Counted from the stretch's first letter, positions 49,833 through 59,380 are shown. The stretch: 64,000 nt of DNA from Lampropedia hyalina DSM 16112 (GCF_900129055.1 NZ_FQUZ01000011.1:1-64000), one strand, 5' to 3'. The notes: generated from the letters alone by a model not told the origin. Translations and numbers: made by a program.

Positions 49833-50914
49833 TTCACGGTTCCTTTCTGCCAGGACAGTACCCGGTCGCGGATGGTGAACAACAGGGTGATGAGGCCGGA
49901 GAACAGCAGGGCCATGACGATGAGGGCGGCGTACATGTTGTTGTAGGCCGTCCAGCCCTGTGCCCAGGTCAGATACCAGCCCAGACCGGATTTCACGCCC
50001 ATCATTTCGGCGGTCACCAGCACCGAGAACGAGGCACTCAGGCCCATGAACAGCCCCACGAACACCTGTGGCAGTGCGGCGGGAATGGCCACGCGCGAGA
50101 CCAGGAACCATTGGCTTGCTCCCATCGTGCGGGCCACGTCGTAGTAGCTCTTGTTCACGCTGGCCACGCCCGACCAGGTGAGGATGGCCAGCGGAAAGGC
50201 GGTGGCCAGCGCGATCAGGAATACCGCTGCCGAGTAGCTGGAGGGGAAGATGTAGAAGGTCAGCGGCAGCAACGCGGTGGAAGGCACCGGCCCCAGAACG
50301 CGCAGCAGCGGGTGAATCCAGTAGCCAATGGCCTGCGACCAGCCAATCGACACGCCGGTGAGAAAGCCCACCACCGCGCCCCAGACGAAGCCGGTGGTCA
50401 GCAACTTGGCGGTGTTCCAGACGCTGTCGGCCAGGCGCGGCCAGTCGTCCACATAGACTTCGATCAGCGACTGCGGCGGGGCGAAGAACGGCACGGGCAG
50501 GATGGCGGTCTTGGCCGTCAGGTACTGCCAGGCGGCCAGCACCACGGGAATGGCCACCAGCCAGCGTCCGGCCGGGCGCAGCCGCTCCAGGGGCAGCAGG
50601 CGCAGCCGCTGCACCCACAGCGTGGAGGCGGCCAGCAGCAGCAAACCGGCGGCGATGCTGGCAATGCCCAGTTCGCGGGTGAAACGCCATTCGGAGATGA
50701 AGCCCGCCACCTTGTTGGGCAGCAGCAGCGTCAGCAGGCCAAAGCCGATCCAGACCAGCCCGGCGGCCAGCCCCCATGTCCAGAGCGTGGCCTGGGTCTG
50801 CCCGACGGCCAGCAGGTCTTCCACCGTGGCCGGGGTGCGGTTGAGTGACCGTTGGGCATCTTCCCGCCCGCCGGGCAGCGCGCCGGCATGGAGTGCGTGC
50901 GTGTTCGTGCTCAT
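49826..50914 (-). CDS. Sulfonate-type ABC transporter permease
   Basis: A 362-residue BPD_transp_1 permease of the SsuC/TauC group. It is ~100 residues longer than SsuC through an N-terminal extension containing two extra hydrophobic segments (LWTWGLAAGLVWIGFGLLTLL and GIASIAAGLLLLAASTLW). The EAA loop reads YYDVARTMGASQWFLVSRVAI. It overlaps the ATPase gene by 7 bases and starts 4 bp after the binding-protein gene. Confidence 0.88.
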   Translation of the reverse strand: MSTNTHALHAGALPGGREDAQRSLNRTPATVEDLLAVGQTQATLWTWGLAAGLVWIGFGLLTLLLPNKVAGFISEWRFTRELGIASIAAGLLLLAASTLWVQRLRLLPLERLRPAGRWLVAIPVVLAAWQYLTAKTAILPVPFFAPPQSLIEVYVDDWPRLADSVWNTAKLLTTGFVWGAVVGFLTGVSIGWSQAIGYWIHPLLRVLGPVPSTALLPLTFYIFPSSYSAAVFLIALATAFPLAILTWSGVASVNKSYYDVARTMGASQWFLVSRVAIPAALPQVFVGLFMGLSASFSVLVTAEMMGVKSGLGWYLTWAQGWTAYNNMYAALIVMALLFSGLITLLFTIRDRVLSWQKGTVKW

Positions 50915-50918
50915 ACGC

Positions 50919-51929
50919 TCAGCCCAGCACGTTCACATAGACGTGATCCGCCAGCTTTTCCGGGTCGGTGCTTTGCTTGAGCACGCCAATCTTGCGGAAG
51001 TCGGCGGCGTAGAAGGCCAGCTCGTCGCGCAGATCCTGCCCGGTGGGGTGGTGGTCGAAGGTCAGTTGTTCGTAGAGCTTGAGGATGTCTTCCTCGGTGA
51101 TCTTGGGAGCGTATTTGGCGAACACGCGCGCACCTTCCTTCGGGTTCTCGTGAACGAACTGGGTGGCCTGCACCAGCGCGCGCGAGATGGCCGCTGCCGT
51201 GGGGCGTTCCTTGCGCACCAGATCGCCGTTGGCTCCGAACACGCAGCAGACCTTGCGGGCGTATTCGCCGGTGAGGTTGGTGGCCAGTTCCACAAAGGCA
51301 TCGCCGGTGCGTTTTTGCAGCAGGTAGAGGTTGGGGTCACCATCGGCAATGGCCTGAATCTCGCCTTTCTCGGCGGCCACGCCCAGCAGGTCGGCGGGGT
51401 ATTGTCGCCAGGTGATGTCCTTGTCCACATCGATGCCGTACTTGGCCAGCAAAATGGTGAAGAAGTGCTTGCCGGGAGCGGCCAGATCGCTCACACCCAC
51501 GGTCTTGCCGCGCAGGTCGTCCAGGGTCTTCACGCCGCTGGGCTGGTAGCCCACCAGCCGCACGCAGCCGCCGTGGGAACTGCCGATGATCTTCACATCC
51601 AGCCCGGATTCCAGCGACTTGATCCAGCGGTGAATCATGCCCACGGCCGCATCGGCCTTGCGCGTGGCAATCGACTCCAGCAATTGGTCGGTGGAGCCGC
51701 TGTAGTTGAGCAAGTCCACGTCCAGCCCGTTTTTCTCGAAATAGCCCAGTTCATGGGCCACCACGATGGGCGTGAGGCAGTAGGCGTTCTGGTTCCAGGC
51801 GAAGGTGATTTTCTTCTGGCCACCGGCCCAGGCGTAGTTTGTCACCTTGATGGCTGGCATGGCAATGGCGGCAGCAGCAGCAGCGCGCAGCACCTTGCGG
51901 CGGGTGGGGTTCTGGGAGGAATGGGTCAT
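50919..51929 (-). CDS. Tat-exported ABC substrate-binding protein (SsuA/NMT1-like)
   Basis: A 336-residue periplasmic binding protein. The N-terminus PTRRKVLRAAAAAAIAMPA is a twin-arginine signal, so it is exported folded. The mature part KKITFAWNQNAYCLTPIVVA and ELGYFEKNGLDVDLLNYSGS is the SsuA/TauA/NMT1 pattern. The ligand is not clear: a sulfonate, nitrile or other sulfur/nitrogen compound is possible. It precedes the permease and follows the class II aldolase gene. Confidence 0.85.
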   Translation of the reverse strand: MTHSSQNPTRRKVLRAAAAAAIAMPAIKVTNYAWAGGQKKITFAWNQNAYCLTPIVVAHELGYFEKNGLDVDLLNYSGSTDQLLESIATRKADAAVGMIHRWIKSLESGLDVKIIGSSHGGCVRLVGYQPSGVKTLDDLRGKTVGVSDLAAPGKHFFTILLAKYGIDVDKDITWRQYPADLLGVAAEKGEIQAIADGDPNLYLLQKRTGDAFVELATNLTGEYARKVCCVFGANGDLVRKERPTAAAISRALVQATQFVHENPKEGARVFAKYAPKITEEDILKLYEQLTFDHHPTGQDLRDELAFYAADFRKIGVLKQSTDPEKLADHVYVNVLG

Positions 51930-51999
51930 GGGGATGCTCCTGGGGAAAATGGGATGAATCGGTGTGGGATGAATCGGTGGCGGTGGGCAGAACCCGCGC

Positions 52000-52869
52000 T
52001 CAGTTCAGCACATCGGGTTCGGCGGCCACCAGCCCTTCGTAGAGGCTGTGGAAGGCGTGAATCGCCCCTTCCGTGCCGCCAATCTGCGAGTGCGTGAAGT
52101 GGGCGGTGGCGTGGTCGATGGGCACGGGCTGTCCGGCAGCCTGCGCCAGCAGTTGCGCCTGGCAGGCGTTTTCCAGCGCGATGTACCACCACGCAGCTGC
52201 TTCCAGGCTGGGGCCAGCGGTCAGGATGCCGTGGTTGCGCAGAATCACGCCCTTGTGCAGGCCGCCTGCGGGTTTGCGCAGCGCGTGGGCAATGCGCTCG
52301 CCCTCGCTGGTGTCCACCACCATGCCTGTGAAGTCGTCGAACAGGGCGTGGTCTTCGTAGAACACGCAACTGTCCTGGGTCAGCGGCTCCAGCGTGCGCC
52401 CCAGTGCCGACCAGGCCTTGCCATAGGTCGAATGGGTGTGTGCGGCAGCCACCAGTTGCGGATGCACTTCGTGTATGGCGGCATGGATGGCAAAGGCGGC
52501 CTTGTTCAGCGGACGCTCGCCCACCACGGTCTCGCCGCGTGCATTCACCAGCAGCAGGTCGGATACGCGAATGCGCGAGAAATGCAGCCCCAGCGGATTG
52601 ACCCAGAAATGGTCGTGCAGCTCGGGGTCGCGCACGGTAATGTGCCCGGCCAGTCCGTGGTCAAAGCCGTGCTGGGCAAAGATGCGAAATGCCGCCGCCA
52701 GACGGGTGCGGCGGTACTGGCGTTCTTCCTGCACCGTGGCGCGTGGCGGTTGGGGGTCGAACCAGAATTTCTGCGCCCCCTGGGCCTTCAGCACCAGGCC
52801 GCTGGCGGTGCGGATGTAGTCCGGCTGGTCGGTGTGCTGGCGCAGGGCTTCTTCGATAACGGCGTTCAT
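52000..52869 (-). CDS. Class II aldolase/adducin-family protein
   Basis: A 289-residue zinc-type aldolase-like protein. The fold's histidines are visible in AAAHTHSTYGKAW (HxH) and the second motif in LRNHGILTAG; the N-terminal GLAGHITVRDPE segment is typical of the aldolase/adducin group. The start is ATG 52867-52869 (MNAVIEEALRQHTDQ). Its position between an LLM monooxygenase and an ABC importer suggests it processes the carbon fragment released by the oxygenase, but this is inference. Confidence 0.82.
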   Translation of the reverse strand: MNAVIEEALRQHTDQPDYIRTASGLVLKAQGAQKFWFDPQPPRATVQEERQYRRTRLAAAFRIFAQHGFDHGLAGHITVRDPELHDHFWVNPLGLHFSRIRVSDLLLVNARGETVVGERPLNKAAFAIHAAIHEVHPQLVAAAHTHSTYGKAWSALGRTLEPLTQDSCVFYEDHALFDDFTGMVVDTSEGERIAHALRKPAGGLHKGVILRNHGILTAGPSLEAAAWWYIALENACQAQLLAQAAGQPVPIDHATAHFTHSQIGGTEGAIHAFHSLYEGLVAAEPDVLN

Positions 52870-52933
52870 GGCGATGCTTCGGTGGGGTGATGTGGTGTGG
52901 CGAGAGGGGCGACGGCATGGGCCGTGGTCGTGC

Positions 52934-54028
52934 TCAGGCGGCCGCCTGGTCGTGCTGCTGTTCGCGGGCCTGCACGGCGGCACGAATGCGCGGAATCAGT
53001 TCCCGGCCATAGTCGATGGCATCGTCCAGCGGGTCGAAGCCACGAATCAGCAGCGTGTTCACGCCCAGATCGACGTAGCGCAGCAGGGCATTCGCCACCT
53101 GTTCGGGCGTGCCCACCAGCGCGGTGGAGTTGGAGCGACCGCCGATGAGTTCGGCCAGATCGGTCCAGAGATGGCGTTCATCGGAGCCGGCCTGCTCGCG
53201 TGCCTGAAGCAGGCGGCGCGCACCTTCGCTTTGCAGCGGCGTGCCCGGCTGTTCCAGCCCGTGGGCCGCACGCACCTGCCGCGTGCGTTGCAGAATATCG
53301 GCCGCACGTTGCCAGGCTTTTTCTTCGGTCTCGGCCAGGATGGGGCGGAAAGAGATGGAAAAGCCGATCTCGCGGCCGTGCAGGGCGGCCTGTGCCCGCA
53401 CACGGCTGGTCAGTTCTGCCACCTGCCCCAGCGATTCGCCCCAGAGGGCATAGACATCGGCATGTCGCCCGGCCACTTCCAGCGCGACATCCGACGCGCC
53501 ACCGAAGAAGATCGGCACATGAGGCTGCTGTGCCGGACGCACATCGCTCCAGCCGTTCTCGAAGCGGTAATAGCGGCCTTCGTGGCTGAATGGTGCATCG
53601 GCAGTCCAGAGGCGACGCAGCAGGCCGATGTATTCGTCGGTGCGGGCATAGCGTTCATCGTGGTTCAGATAGTCGCCATCGCGCCGCTGCTCGGCATCGG
53701 AACCGCCGGAGATGAAATGCACGGCCAGACGGCCCCCGGTGAACTGGTCGAGCGAGGCAATGTCGCGTGCTGCATAGGTGGGGGCAACAAAGCCGGGGCG
53801 ATGGGCTTGCAGAAAGTGAATGCGCTGCGTTACCGAGGCGGCATAGGCAATGGTGTGCGCCGCAGACGGGCTGACCGAGTGGTGCGGCACGAGAATGCGG
53901 TCGAACCCGGCGTTTTCATGCGCCTGGGCGAAATCCCGGACGTAGTCCCGGTCCACGGCTGGGCCGCTGGCAGGCCATATTTCGGACTGCTTCTGGCTCT
54001 GAATCATTCCCACGATCTGTACGCTCAT
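52934..54028 (-). CDS. LLM-class FMN-dependent monooxygenase (SsuD-like)
   Basis: A 364-residue luciferase-like enzyme related to alkanesulfonate monooxygenase. Key segments: FDRILVPHHSVSPSAAHTIA, HFISGGSDAEQRRDGDYLNH (the SGGSDAEQ-R-DGD pattern of SsuD) and PIFFGGASDVALEVAGRHAD. It should use FMNH2 and O2 to cleave a C-S or similar bond of an imported compound. No flavin reductase is encoded nearby. It starts the leftward operon; the ATG at 54028 is preceded by AAGGAG. Confidence 0.87.
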   Translation of the reverse strand: MSVQIVGMIQSQKQSEIWPASGPAVDRDYVRDFAQAHENAGFDRILVPHHSVSPSAAHTIAYAASVTQRIHFLQAHRPGFVAPTYAARDIASLDQFTGGRLAVHFISGGSDAEQRRDGDYLNHDERYARTDEYIGLLRRLWTADAPFSHEGRYYRFENGWSDVRPAQQPHVPIFFGGASDVALEVAGRHADVYALWGESLGQVAELTSRVRAQAALHGREIGFSISFRPILAETEEKAWQRAADILQRTRQVRAAHGLEQPGTPLQSEGARRLLQAREQAGSDERHLWTDLAELIGGRSNSTALVGTPEQVANALLRYVDLGVNTLLIRGFDPLDDAIDYGRELIPRIRAAVQAREQQHDQAAA

Positions 54029-54387
54029 TTTTTGACTCCTTGGCATGGCAGGGGCGCGCCCAGAAAATGGGCCAACGCACCGGACGGGCGCAAAGATTAG
54101 CGTTCCAGCGTCTTGAAAATAAATACTTATTGATTATTTTGATATGCAGAAAAACCGCCTTGACAGAGTGGGAAAGCGTGCTGCCCTGCCAGCCGCAGAT
54201 ACGCATTCCGCACGCGGTGGACTGTCAAGATGTTGATAAAGAATGGAAAAGATTATTCGTGGATTGGATATTCCACAGGCCATCACCGGCAGGAAATCAT
54301 CGTTGGCGTGAACCCGCAACCGTGCAAAGTTCCGGCAGGCCGCTGCCTTGCCCTGCCGATTGGTGGCGATAGCGTTCAGCCGGGGGC
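54029..54387. other. Promoter region of the sulfonate-type operon
   Basis: No gene is evident in ~360 bp. An AT-rich stretch at 54114-54147 (AAAATAAATACTTATTGATT) stands out from the GC-rich surroundings and is the likely promoter/activator region for the leftward operon, plausibly a CysB/Cbl-type site. The patatin gene ends just to the right, with no terminator seen. Confidence 0.45.
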
Positions 54388-55428
54388 CTACTTCATGGTG
54401 GGGCGCACGCCAATGTACTGGCGGTTTTCCTCCAGCCAGGTATGGGCGGATTCCCGGCCCTGGGCGCACAGGCGTTGCAGAAAGCCGATGTCGGTGCGCA
54501 TTTTGGTATCGCTGCCAAAGGTCTGGAGCAGCGCGCCGCCGTCGATGCGGTGCATCCGCATGTATTTGTAGCGGCCTTTTTCCACCCGCCCTTCTTCGAT
54601 CAGCCGTTGCACGAACTCGATGGCGCGCAATTCCGCCAGCAGGCTGGCATTGAAGGTCACTTCGTTGATGCGCTCCTGGATTTCCGACATGCTGACCGGC
54701 AGGTTCTGGATTTCAATGGGATTGATCTGCACCAGCAGCACGTCATCAATGTGGGTGCGGTAAATCAGCGGGTAAATGGCCGGATTGCCCGCAAAGCCGC
54801 CATCCCAGTAGCATTCGCCGTCGATTTCGATGGGGTGGAACAACTGCGGCAGACAGGCCGAGGCCATGATGGCATCGATGGTGATGCGTTCGTCGCAGAA
54901 CACCTCACCCCGGCCGGTGCGCACATTGGTGGCGCACACGAACACCTTGGGCACGTTGGGGTGCTTGCGGTGCTGCACCAGCTTCTCGAATTCCACCGTG
55001 CGTTTGAGCAGGGTGCGCAGCGGGTTGATGTCCAGCGGATTGACCTGCGAGGGAGCCAGCACCGGACGCAGCCAGGGCATCAGTTGGTGGGCGTAGCTGG
55101 CGGGGCTGGCGGCCAGAAAACTGCCCAGCGTGCCCACGGTTTCCCAGAAGTGGCGCAGCTTTTGCCGCGCCAGTTCGCAGCCCCTGGCGTGCTCTTCGTG
55201 AACATCGGCAATGCCCAGCTCACGCGCATCGGCAAAGCCGGAGGCCAGCACCGCCGCATTCATGGCTCCTGCACTGGTGCCGCTGATGCCCGCAAAGCGA
55301 AAGCCACCGTCTTCCAGCAGGGCATCGAGCACTCCCCAGGTGAATGCGCCGTGCGAGCCGCCTCCCTGCAAGGCCAGGTTGATGGTCTGGATGCCGCCGG
55401 GTACATGCGCGTATTTCGGGTGGGCCAT
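54388..55428 (-). CDS. Patatin-like phospholipase
   Basis: A 346-residue acyl hydrolase with a Ser-Asp dyad: oxyanion GGGSHG (~24-29), nucleophile in GTSAG and catalytic aspartate in DGGFAGN. No signal peptide. The ATG at 55426-55428 (MAHPKYAHVPGG) follows AGGAGCACACACC. Patatin-like proteins often sit near PHA genes and have been linked to lipid or PHA turnover; here phaZ is 1.3 kb away, but the link is only by position. Confidence 0.88.
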   Translation of the reverse strand: MAHPKYAHVPGGIQTINLALQGGGSHGAFTWGVLDALLEDGGFRFAGISGTSAGAMNAAVLASGFADARELGIADVHEEHARGCELARQKLRHFWETVGTLGSFLAASPASYAHQLMPWLRPVLAPSQVNPLDINPLRTLLKRTVEFEKLVQHRKHPNVPKVFVCATNVRTGRGEVFCDERITIDAIMASACLPQLFHPIEIDGECYWDGGFAGNPAIYPLIYRTHIDDVLLVQINPIEIQNLPVSMSEIQERINEVTFNASLLAELRAIEFVQRLIEEGRVEKGRYKYMRMHRIDGGALLQTFGSDTKMRTDIGFLQRLCAQGRESAHTWLEENRQYIGVRPTMK

Positions 55429-55493
55429 GGTGTGTGTGCTCCTGGTGGTAAAACGCAATAGATCGCAATATCACGCGCTGATTATGCCGCGTG

Positions 55494-55877
55494 TCAATCG
55501 CCTTCCATGTCCTGCACCACCACCGACAGGGCGTTGGTGGAAATGAGCACTTCGGCCAGCGACAGGATCAGCGACAGTGCCAGCGCGACGATGCTGATGC
55601 CGAACAGCCACTTGCCCAGCCATGTGGCTTCCATGAACAGGGCGAACATGGCCAGGGCGCACAGCAGAAAGCTCAGCACGCCAAAGCTCTGCATGTACTG
55701 GATCATCAGAATGCGGCGTTTGAGGCCGGGAATCTGCTTCTTCACCAGCGGGGAGTCGTGCTGGGGCGAGGCGTGCAACTGACGAATTACCTGCGCCAGC
55801 ACCAGAAAGCGGTTGGTGTAGGCCAGCAGCAGCAGAGAAATGGCGGGAAACAGCAGGGCGGGAGTGGTGATGTCCAT
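55494..55877 (-). CDS. DUF2721 membrane protein
   Basis: A 127-residue protein with three hydrophobic segments (ALLFPAISLLLLAYTNRFLV, FGVLSFLLCALAMFALFM, LFGISIVALALSLILSLAEV) separated by a basic cytoplasmic loop LVKKQIPGLKRRILMI. This matches the DUF2721 family, of unknown function. The ATG at 55875-55877 is followed by MDITTPALLFPA. It lies between the RnfB-like gene and the patatin gene, all leftward. Confidence 0.78.
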   Translation of the reverse strand: MDITTPALLFPAISLLLLAYTNRFLVLAQVIRQLHASPQHDSPLVKKQIPGLKRRILMIQYMQSFGVLSFLLCALAMFALFMEATWLGKWLFGISIVALALSLILSLAEVLISTNALSVVVQDMEGD

Positions 55878-55923
55878 GACAGTCAGCGGGAAGGCATGCA
55901 AAGAGGACAGTGTGCCTGCAAAT

Positions 55924-56715
55924 TCAGGGAAGGTCTGCCAGACCCCGGCGGTTGCGGGCCTTGGCCATGATGGCGGCCAGCATCGCCGCCTTGGAGTCGG
56001 TGGCGGGTGCATGGGCAGAGGGGCTGGCTTGCGTGCTGGAACCTGCTGGCACGGGCGTGGCGATGCCCCGGCGTTGTTGCAGGGGTGGCAGTGCCTGGCC
56101 GATTTGCAGCCCCAACCGCTGCGCCCGGTGGGTGTAGCGATGGCGTGCGGTATGTGCCTGCGCGGCAGACCAGGCCGCCCAGCCGTGGGCCGAACCACTG
56201 ACGTTCTCCAGCGAGATGCAGTCCACCGGACACACCGGAATGCACAGTTCGCAGCCGGTGCAGTGTTCGTCCAGCACGACGTGCATGGTCTTGTTGGCCC
56301 CCACGATCGCATCGGTGGGGCAGGCCTTGAAGCACAGGGTGCAGCCAATGCACCAGTCTTCGTCGATCACCGCCAGATGGCGCGGCCCCTCGGTGCCGTG
56401 TTCGGGGTCGAGTGGCAGAATGTCCTGCCCGGTGAGGGCGGCCAGCCGGGCAATGCCTTCTGCACCACCGGGCGGGCACAGGTTGATGGCGGCTTCGCCC
56501 TGGGCGATTGCGCTGGCGTAGGCCGCGCAATCGGGATAGCCGCAGCGGGTGCATTGGGTCTGCGGCAGGGCATCGTTGATGCGCTCGGCCAGCGTCGGTG
56601 CCTCAGCAGTCGAAGCCCATGCAGAAGCCGCCGAAAGCGGCGGTTGGGACGACGGGCCATCGCGCTCCCCGGCTGCGGCAGCCGGGGTTCTCGACAGGGT
56701 GCGCTCGTTTGGCAT
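55924..56715 (-). CDS. RnfB-like iron-sulfur protein without membrane anchor
   Basis: A 263-residue ferredoxin-type protein. It has the Fe-S domain CTRCGYPDC...NLCPPGG of RnfB and two 4Fe-4S motifs, [16 protein letters not shown] and [16 protein letters not shown]. The hydrophobic N-terminal helix of true RnfB is replaced by a ~45-residue alanine/serine/proline-rich stretch, and there are no rnfACDGE genes nearby. The C-terminal ~85 residues are low-complexity. The start overlaps the phaZ stop by one base (TGATG), so it is co-translated with the depolymerase. Confidence 0.85.
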   Translation of the reverse strand: MPNERTLSRTPAAAAGERDGPSSQPPLSAASAWASTAEAPTLAERINDALPQTQCTRCGYPDCAAYASAIAQGEAAINLCPPGGAEGIARLAALTGQDILPLDPEHGTEGPRHLAVIDEDWCIGCTLCFKACPTDAIVGANKTMHVVLDEHCTGCELCIPVCPVDCISLENVSGSAHGWAAWSAAQAHTARHRYTHRAQRLGLQIGQALPPLQQRRGIATPVPAGSSTQASPSAHAPATDSKAAMLAAIMAKARNRRGLADLP

Positions 56716-58562
56716 CAGGCGGCAGCGGCTCCTGGAGCAGCCGGCGTGTCCTGTGCCTCTTGCTGGGGTGCGGGTGCAGCCGGTTCTGCCGGGCTGGTGG
56801 TGGCAGAGGCTTCCACGCTGGCGGTGGCGGCAGGGGTTTCTGCCACAGGCTCCTGTGCCGTCGGGACGCTGTCGGGCGCAGTGACAGGAGCGGATTCCAC
56901 CACTGCCACGGGTTCGACCTGAGACGCAGCGGGTGCTGCGGGTTCGGTGGTTACTGCCGGAGCCGGGGTTTCGGTCAGTTCCGCATTGGCTGCGGTAGGA
57001 ATGGGCTGGGACAGCACGCTCGGGAGTGTCTCGGCCGCAACCACAGCCACGGGAGCGGGAGCGACCACTTCAGGGGCAGGGGCCGGTGCGGCAGGCTTGC
57101 GGCGAACGGCCTTGGCGACGGTCTTGCGCGGTGCCGCCACACGCTTGGGTTTGGCGGCTGGTGTCGGGGTAGGGGCCGCAGTCTGCTCCACGGCTTCCCC
57201 GCTGCCGATGACCACGGCGGCATGGTCTTCGTTGAAGATGTACTGCTTGGCAATGCCCTGGCGGGTGGCAGTCTGGGCGTTCAGGCCATCGGCACTTTCG
57301 ACGGGGAAGCGGCGGTAGAAGTCGCGCAGTTGCGGGTACACCTGGTTGCGCCAGCGGCTGCCGCTGAAGATGCCGTAGTGGCCTGCACCTTCGACTTCGA
57401 TGTGCTCGCGGGCATCGGCGGGGATGCTGCTGCACAGGGTGTGCGCGGCCTTGGTCTGGCCACTGCCGGAGATGTCGTCCAGCTCGCCTTCCACGGTAAT
57501 CAGTGCGGTGGTCTTGATGTCCTGTGGACGCACCAGTTCCAGCTCGCCTTCCGGGGAGCGGATTTCCCAGGTGCCATTGACCAGGTTGAAGTTCTGGAAC
57601 ACCGTGGCAATGGTTTGCAGGTAGTAGTTGGCATCCATGTCCAGCACGGCGTTGTATTCGTCGTAGAACTTGCGGTGGTGTTCCGTCGCACTTTCATCGC
57701 CCTTGATGAGGTTGCGGAAGTAGTCGTAGTGGCTGGTGGCGTGGCGGTCGGGGTTCATGGCCACGAAACCGGCGTATTGCAGGAAGCCGGGATAGACGCG
57801 CCGTCCCTCACCCGCAAAGCCGTGGGGCACGCGGTAGATGACGTTGTTCTCGAACCACGCGAAGCTCTTGCTCTGGGCCAGTGCGTTCACCGAGGTGGGC
57901 GACTTGCTCGCATCGATGGGGCCACCCATCATGGTCATGGACAATGGGGTTTTCTCGCCCCGGCTGGCCATCAGCGAGATGGCGGCCAGCACCGGCACGG
58001 TGGGCTGGCACACGCTCATGATGTGGCAGTTGCCGTATTTGCCCTGTACGTAGCGGATGAACTCCTGCACGTAATTGACGTAGTCGTCCAGATGGAATTC
58101 GCCATCGGACAGCGGCACGTTGCGGGCATTCTTCCAGTCGGTGATGTACACGCGGTGGCCGGTCAGCATGGTGCGCACGGTCTCGCGCAGCAGCGTGGCG
58201 TAGTGCCCGGACAGCGGTGCGACGATCAGCACCACCGGCTGCTTGAGCAATTCTTCCAGGGTTTCGAGGTTGTCGGAATAGCGTTTGAAGCGGCGCAGTT
58301 CACAAAAGGGTTTGTCGATCTCCACCCGCTCCTGAATGGCGACATCCACGCCATTGACCGAGACAGAAGGAATGTCAAAAGCCGGTTTTTCGTAGTCTTT
58401 TCCCAGACGGTAGAACAGATCGTAGGCGGCAGAAATGCGGCTGGCGAATGCCGTCTCTGCAAACGGGAAGGTGTTGTTGGAGAACAGCTTGGAGGCCGCC
58501 TTGGCAAAATCTGCAAATGGTTCTGTCAAGGAACGCTGGGCTTCGTAGATGTGGTAGAGCAT
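56715..58562 (-). CDS. phaZ: Intracellular poly(3-hydroxybutyrate) depolymerase
   Basis: A 615-residue PhaZ1-type enzyme that mobilises stored PHB. The catalytic cysteine is C185 in [11 protein letters not shown], which replaces the serine of lipase boxes as in Cupriavidus PhaZ1; a histidine is in [12 protein letters not shown]. The catalytic part ends near residue 460. A 155-residue tail rich in Ala, Pro and Val follows, with a short basic block ([20 protein letters not shown], residues ~471-490). Typical PhaZ1 is ~420 residues, so the tail is unusual. A palindromic PhaR-like site is 21 bp before the ATG. Confidence 0.93.
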   Translation of the reverse strand: MLYHIYEAQRSLTEPFADFAKAASKLFSNNTFPFAETAFASRISAAYDLFYRLGKDYEKPAFDIPSVSVNGVDVAIQERVEIDKPFCELRRFKRYSDNLETLEELLKQPVVLIVAPLSGHYATLLRETVRTMLTGHRVYITDWKNARNVPLSDGEFHLDDYVNYVQEFIRYVQGKYGNCHIMSVCQPTVPVLAAISLMASRGEKTPLSMTMMGGPIDASKSPTSVNALAQSKSFAWFENNVIYRVPHGFAGEGRRVYPGFLQYAGFVAMNPDRHATSHYDYFRNLIKGDESATEHHRKFYDEYNAVLDMDANYYLQTIATVFQNFNLVNGTWEIRSPEGELELVRPQDIKTTALITVEGELDDISGSGQTKAAHTLCSSIPADAREHIEVEGAGHYGIFSGSRWRNQVYPQLRDFYRRFPVESADGLNAQTATRQGIAKQYIFNEDHAAVVIGSGEAVEQTAAPTPTPAAKPKRVAAPRKTVAKAVRRKPAAPAPAPEVVAPAPVAVVAAETLPSVLSQPIPTAANAELTETPAPAVTTEPAAPAASQVEPVAVVESAPVTAPDSVPTAQEPVAETPAATASVEASATTSPAEPAAPAPQQEAQDTPAAPGAAAA

Positions 58563-58582
58563 GGGTCAAACCTTGAAATTTA

Positions 58583-58599
58583 TTGTTGCAGTGCAGCAA
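58583..58599 (-). promoter_or_regulatory. PhaR-like palindrome before phaZ
   Basis: TTGTTGCAGTGCAGCAA is a near-perfect palindrome (TTGyTGCA-s-TGCArCAA) 21 bp before the phaZ ATG. It resembles TGCA-rich operators of the PHB-responsive repressor PhaR in betaproteobacteria. The first 15 bases recur exactly at 61439-61453 before yjcH-actP. Confidence 0.55.
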
Positions 58600-58856
58600 T
58601 ATAGCAGCACTGTCGGAATTTGAACAGCCTTGCTTTCCCTAGCGAAAAACAAGGCGGTTGCGCAGTGTGTCATGAAGATGGTGTTGTCATATTGTCGAGT
58701 ATGGCTCAAGGTCATTGGCCGATGAATTCACTATATGATACAAAAATATTCATAAGTAACTTTATGAGCAAAATAAAGCAAAAAACATGTCTTGGTATGG
58801 AGGCTGTTGGTTGCAGATGTGAGATACACGATGGTTATTTTCAGGAGAAAACCAAA

Positions 58857-59234
58857 ATGGCAGGAAAAGCATTTTTTTTGCAGCGCATGAATGAACACAT
58901 CCGTTATTTGAACCGCATCAATGCCAGCCTCGACAATGAAGGGGACTTTTGTGGGAGTTCCCATACGGAATGCAAGCTGGGCGCGTGGATTTATGGTGAA
59001 GGTTCGGTGTTGATCGAGGAGTGTGGCGAGGAGGCCAAGGCTATTTTCGAGAAGCTGAAGGTGGAGCACCAGGCGTTCCACGAAATCAGTCACAAGGCAC
59101 TGGAGTTTTCCAGTGCAGGTGATAACAAGGCTGCGCAGTTGCAGAATACGGCCATGCACAAGCTGTCCAATCAGTTGATACAACTCTTGATGAAGCTCGA
59201 AGATGCCACGGTGCATTGCGAAGCCGGTCAGTGA
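58857..59234 (+). CDS. Free-standing CZB (chemoreceptor zinc-binding) domain protein
   Basis: A 125-residue helical protein. The CZB pattern of three histidines and one cysteine is visible: NEHIRYLNRI near the N-terminus, HTECKLGAWIYG (the C-x-LG-W motif) and EHQAFHEISHKAL. CZB domains bind zinc and sense hypochlorite or metal, usually at the end of chemoreceptors or diguanylate cyclases; here it stands alone. The ATG at 58857 has CAGGAGAAAACC before it; the open frame extends upstream to 58620 but without a site or similarity. Ends before a strong bidirectional terminator. Confidence 0.82.
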   Translation: MAGKAFFLQRMNEHIRYLNRINASLDNEGDFCGSSHTECKLGAWIYGEGSVLIEECGEEAKAIFEKLKVEHQAFHEISHKALEFSSAGDNKAAQLQNTAMHKLSNQLIQLLMKLEDATVHCEAGQ

Positions 59235-59289
59235 ACAGTGAACCGGGCCACAGGATGGCGGACGCTTGCTTGATTGCGCGGCTGCCATG

Positions 59290-59321
59290 AAAAAAGCCTG
59301 CCAGAAACGGCAGGCTTTTTT
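59290..59321. terminator. Bidirectional rho-independent terminator
   Basis: GCCTGCC-AGAAAC-GGCAGGC (59296-59315) flanked by an A-run on the left and a T-run on the right serves both the rightward CZB gene and the leftward actP gene. Confidence 0.9.
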
Positions 59322-59380
59322 CATGGTTGCTTCATGCAACAGTGCCTCAGGCACTGTGCATGGCCAATGGGGAAGCAGTG

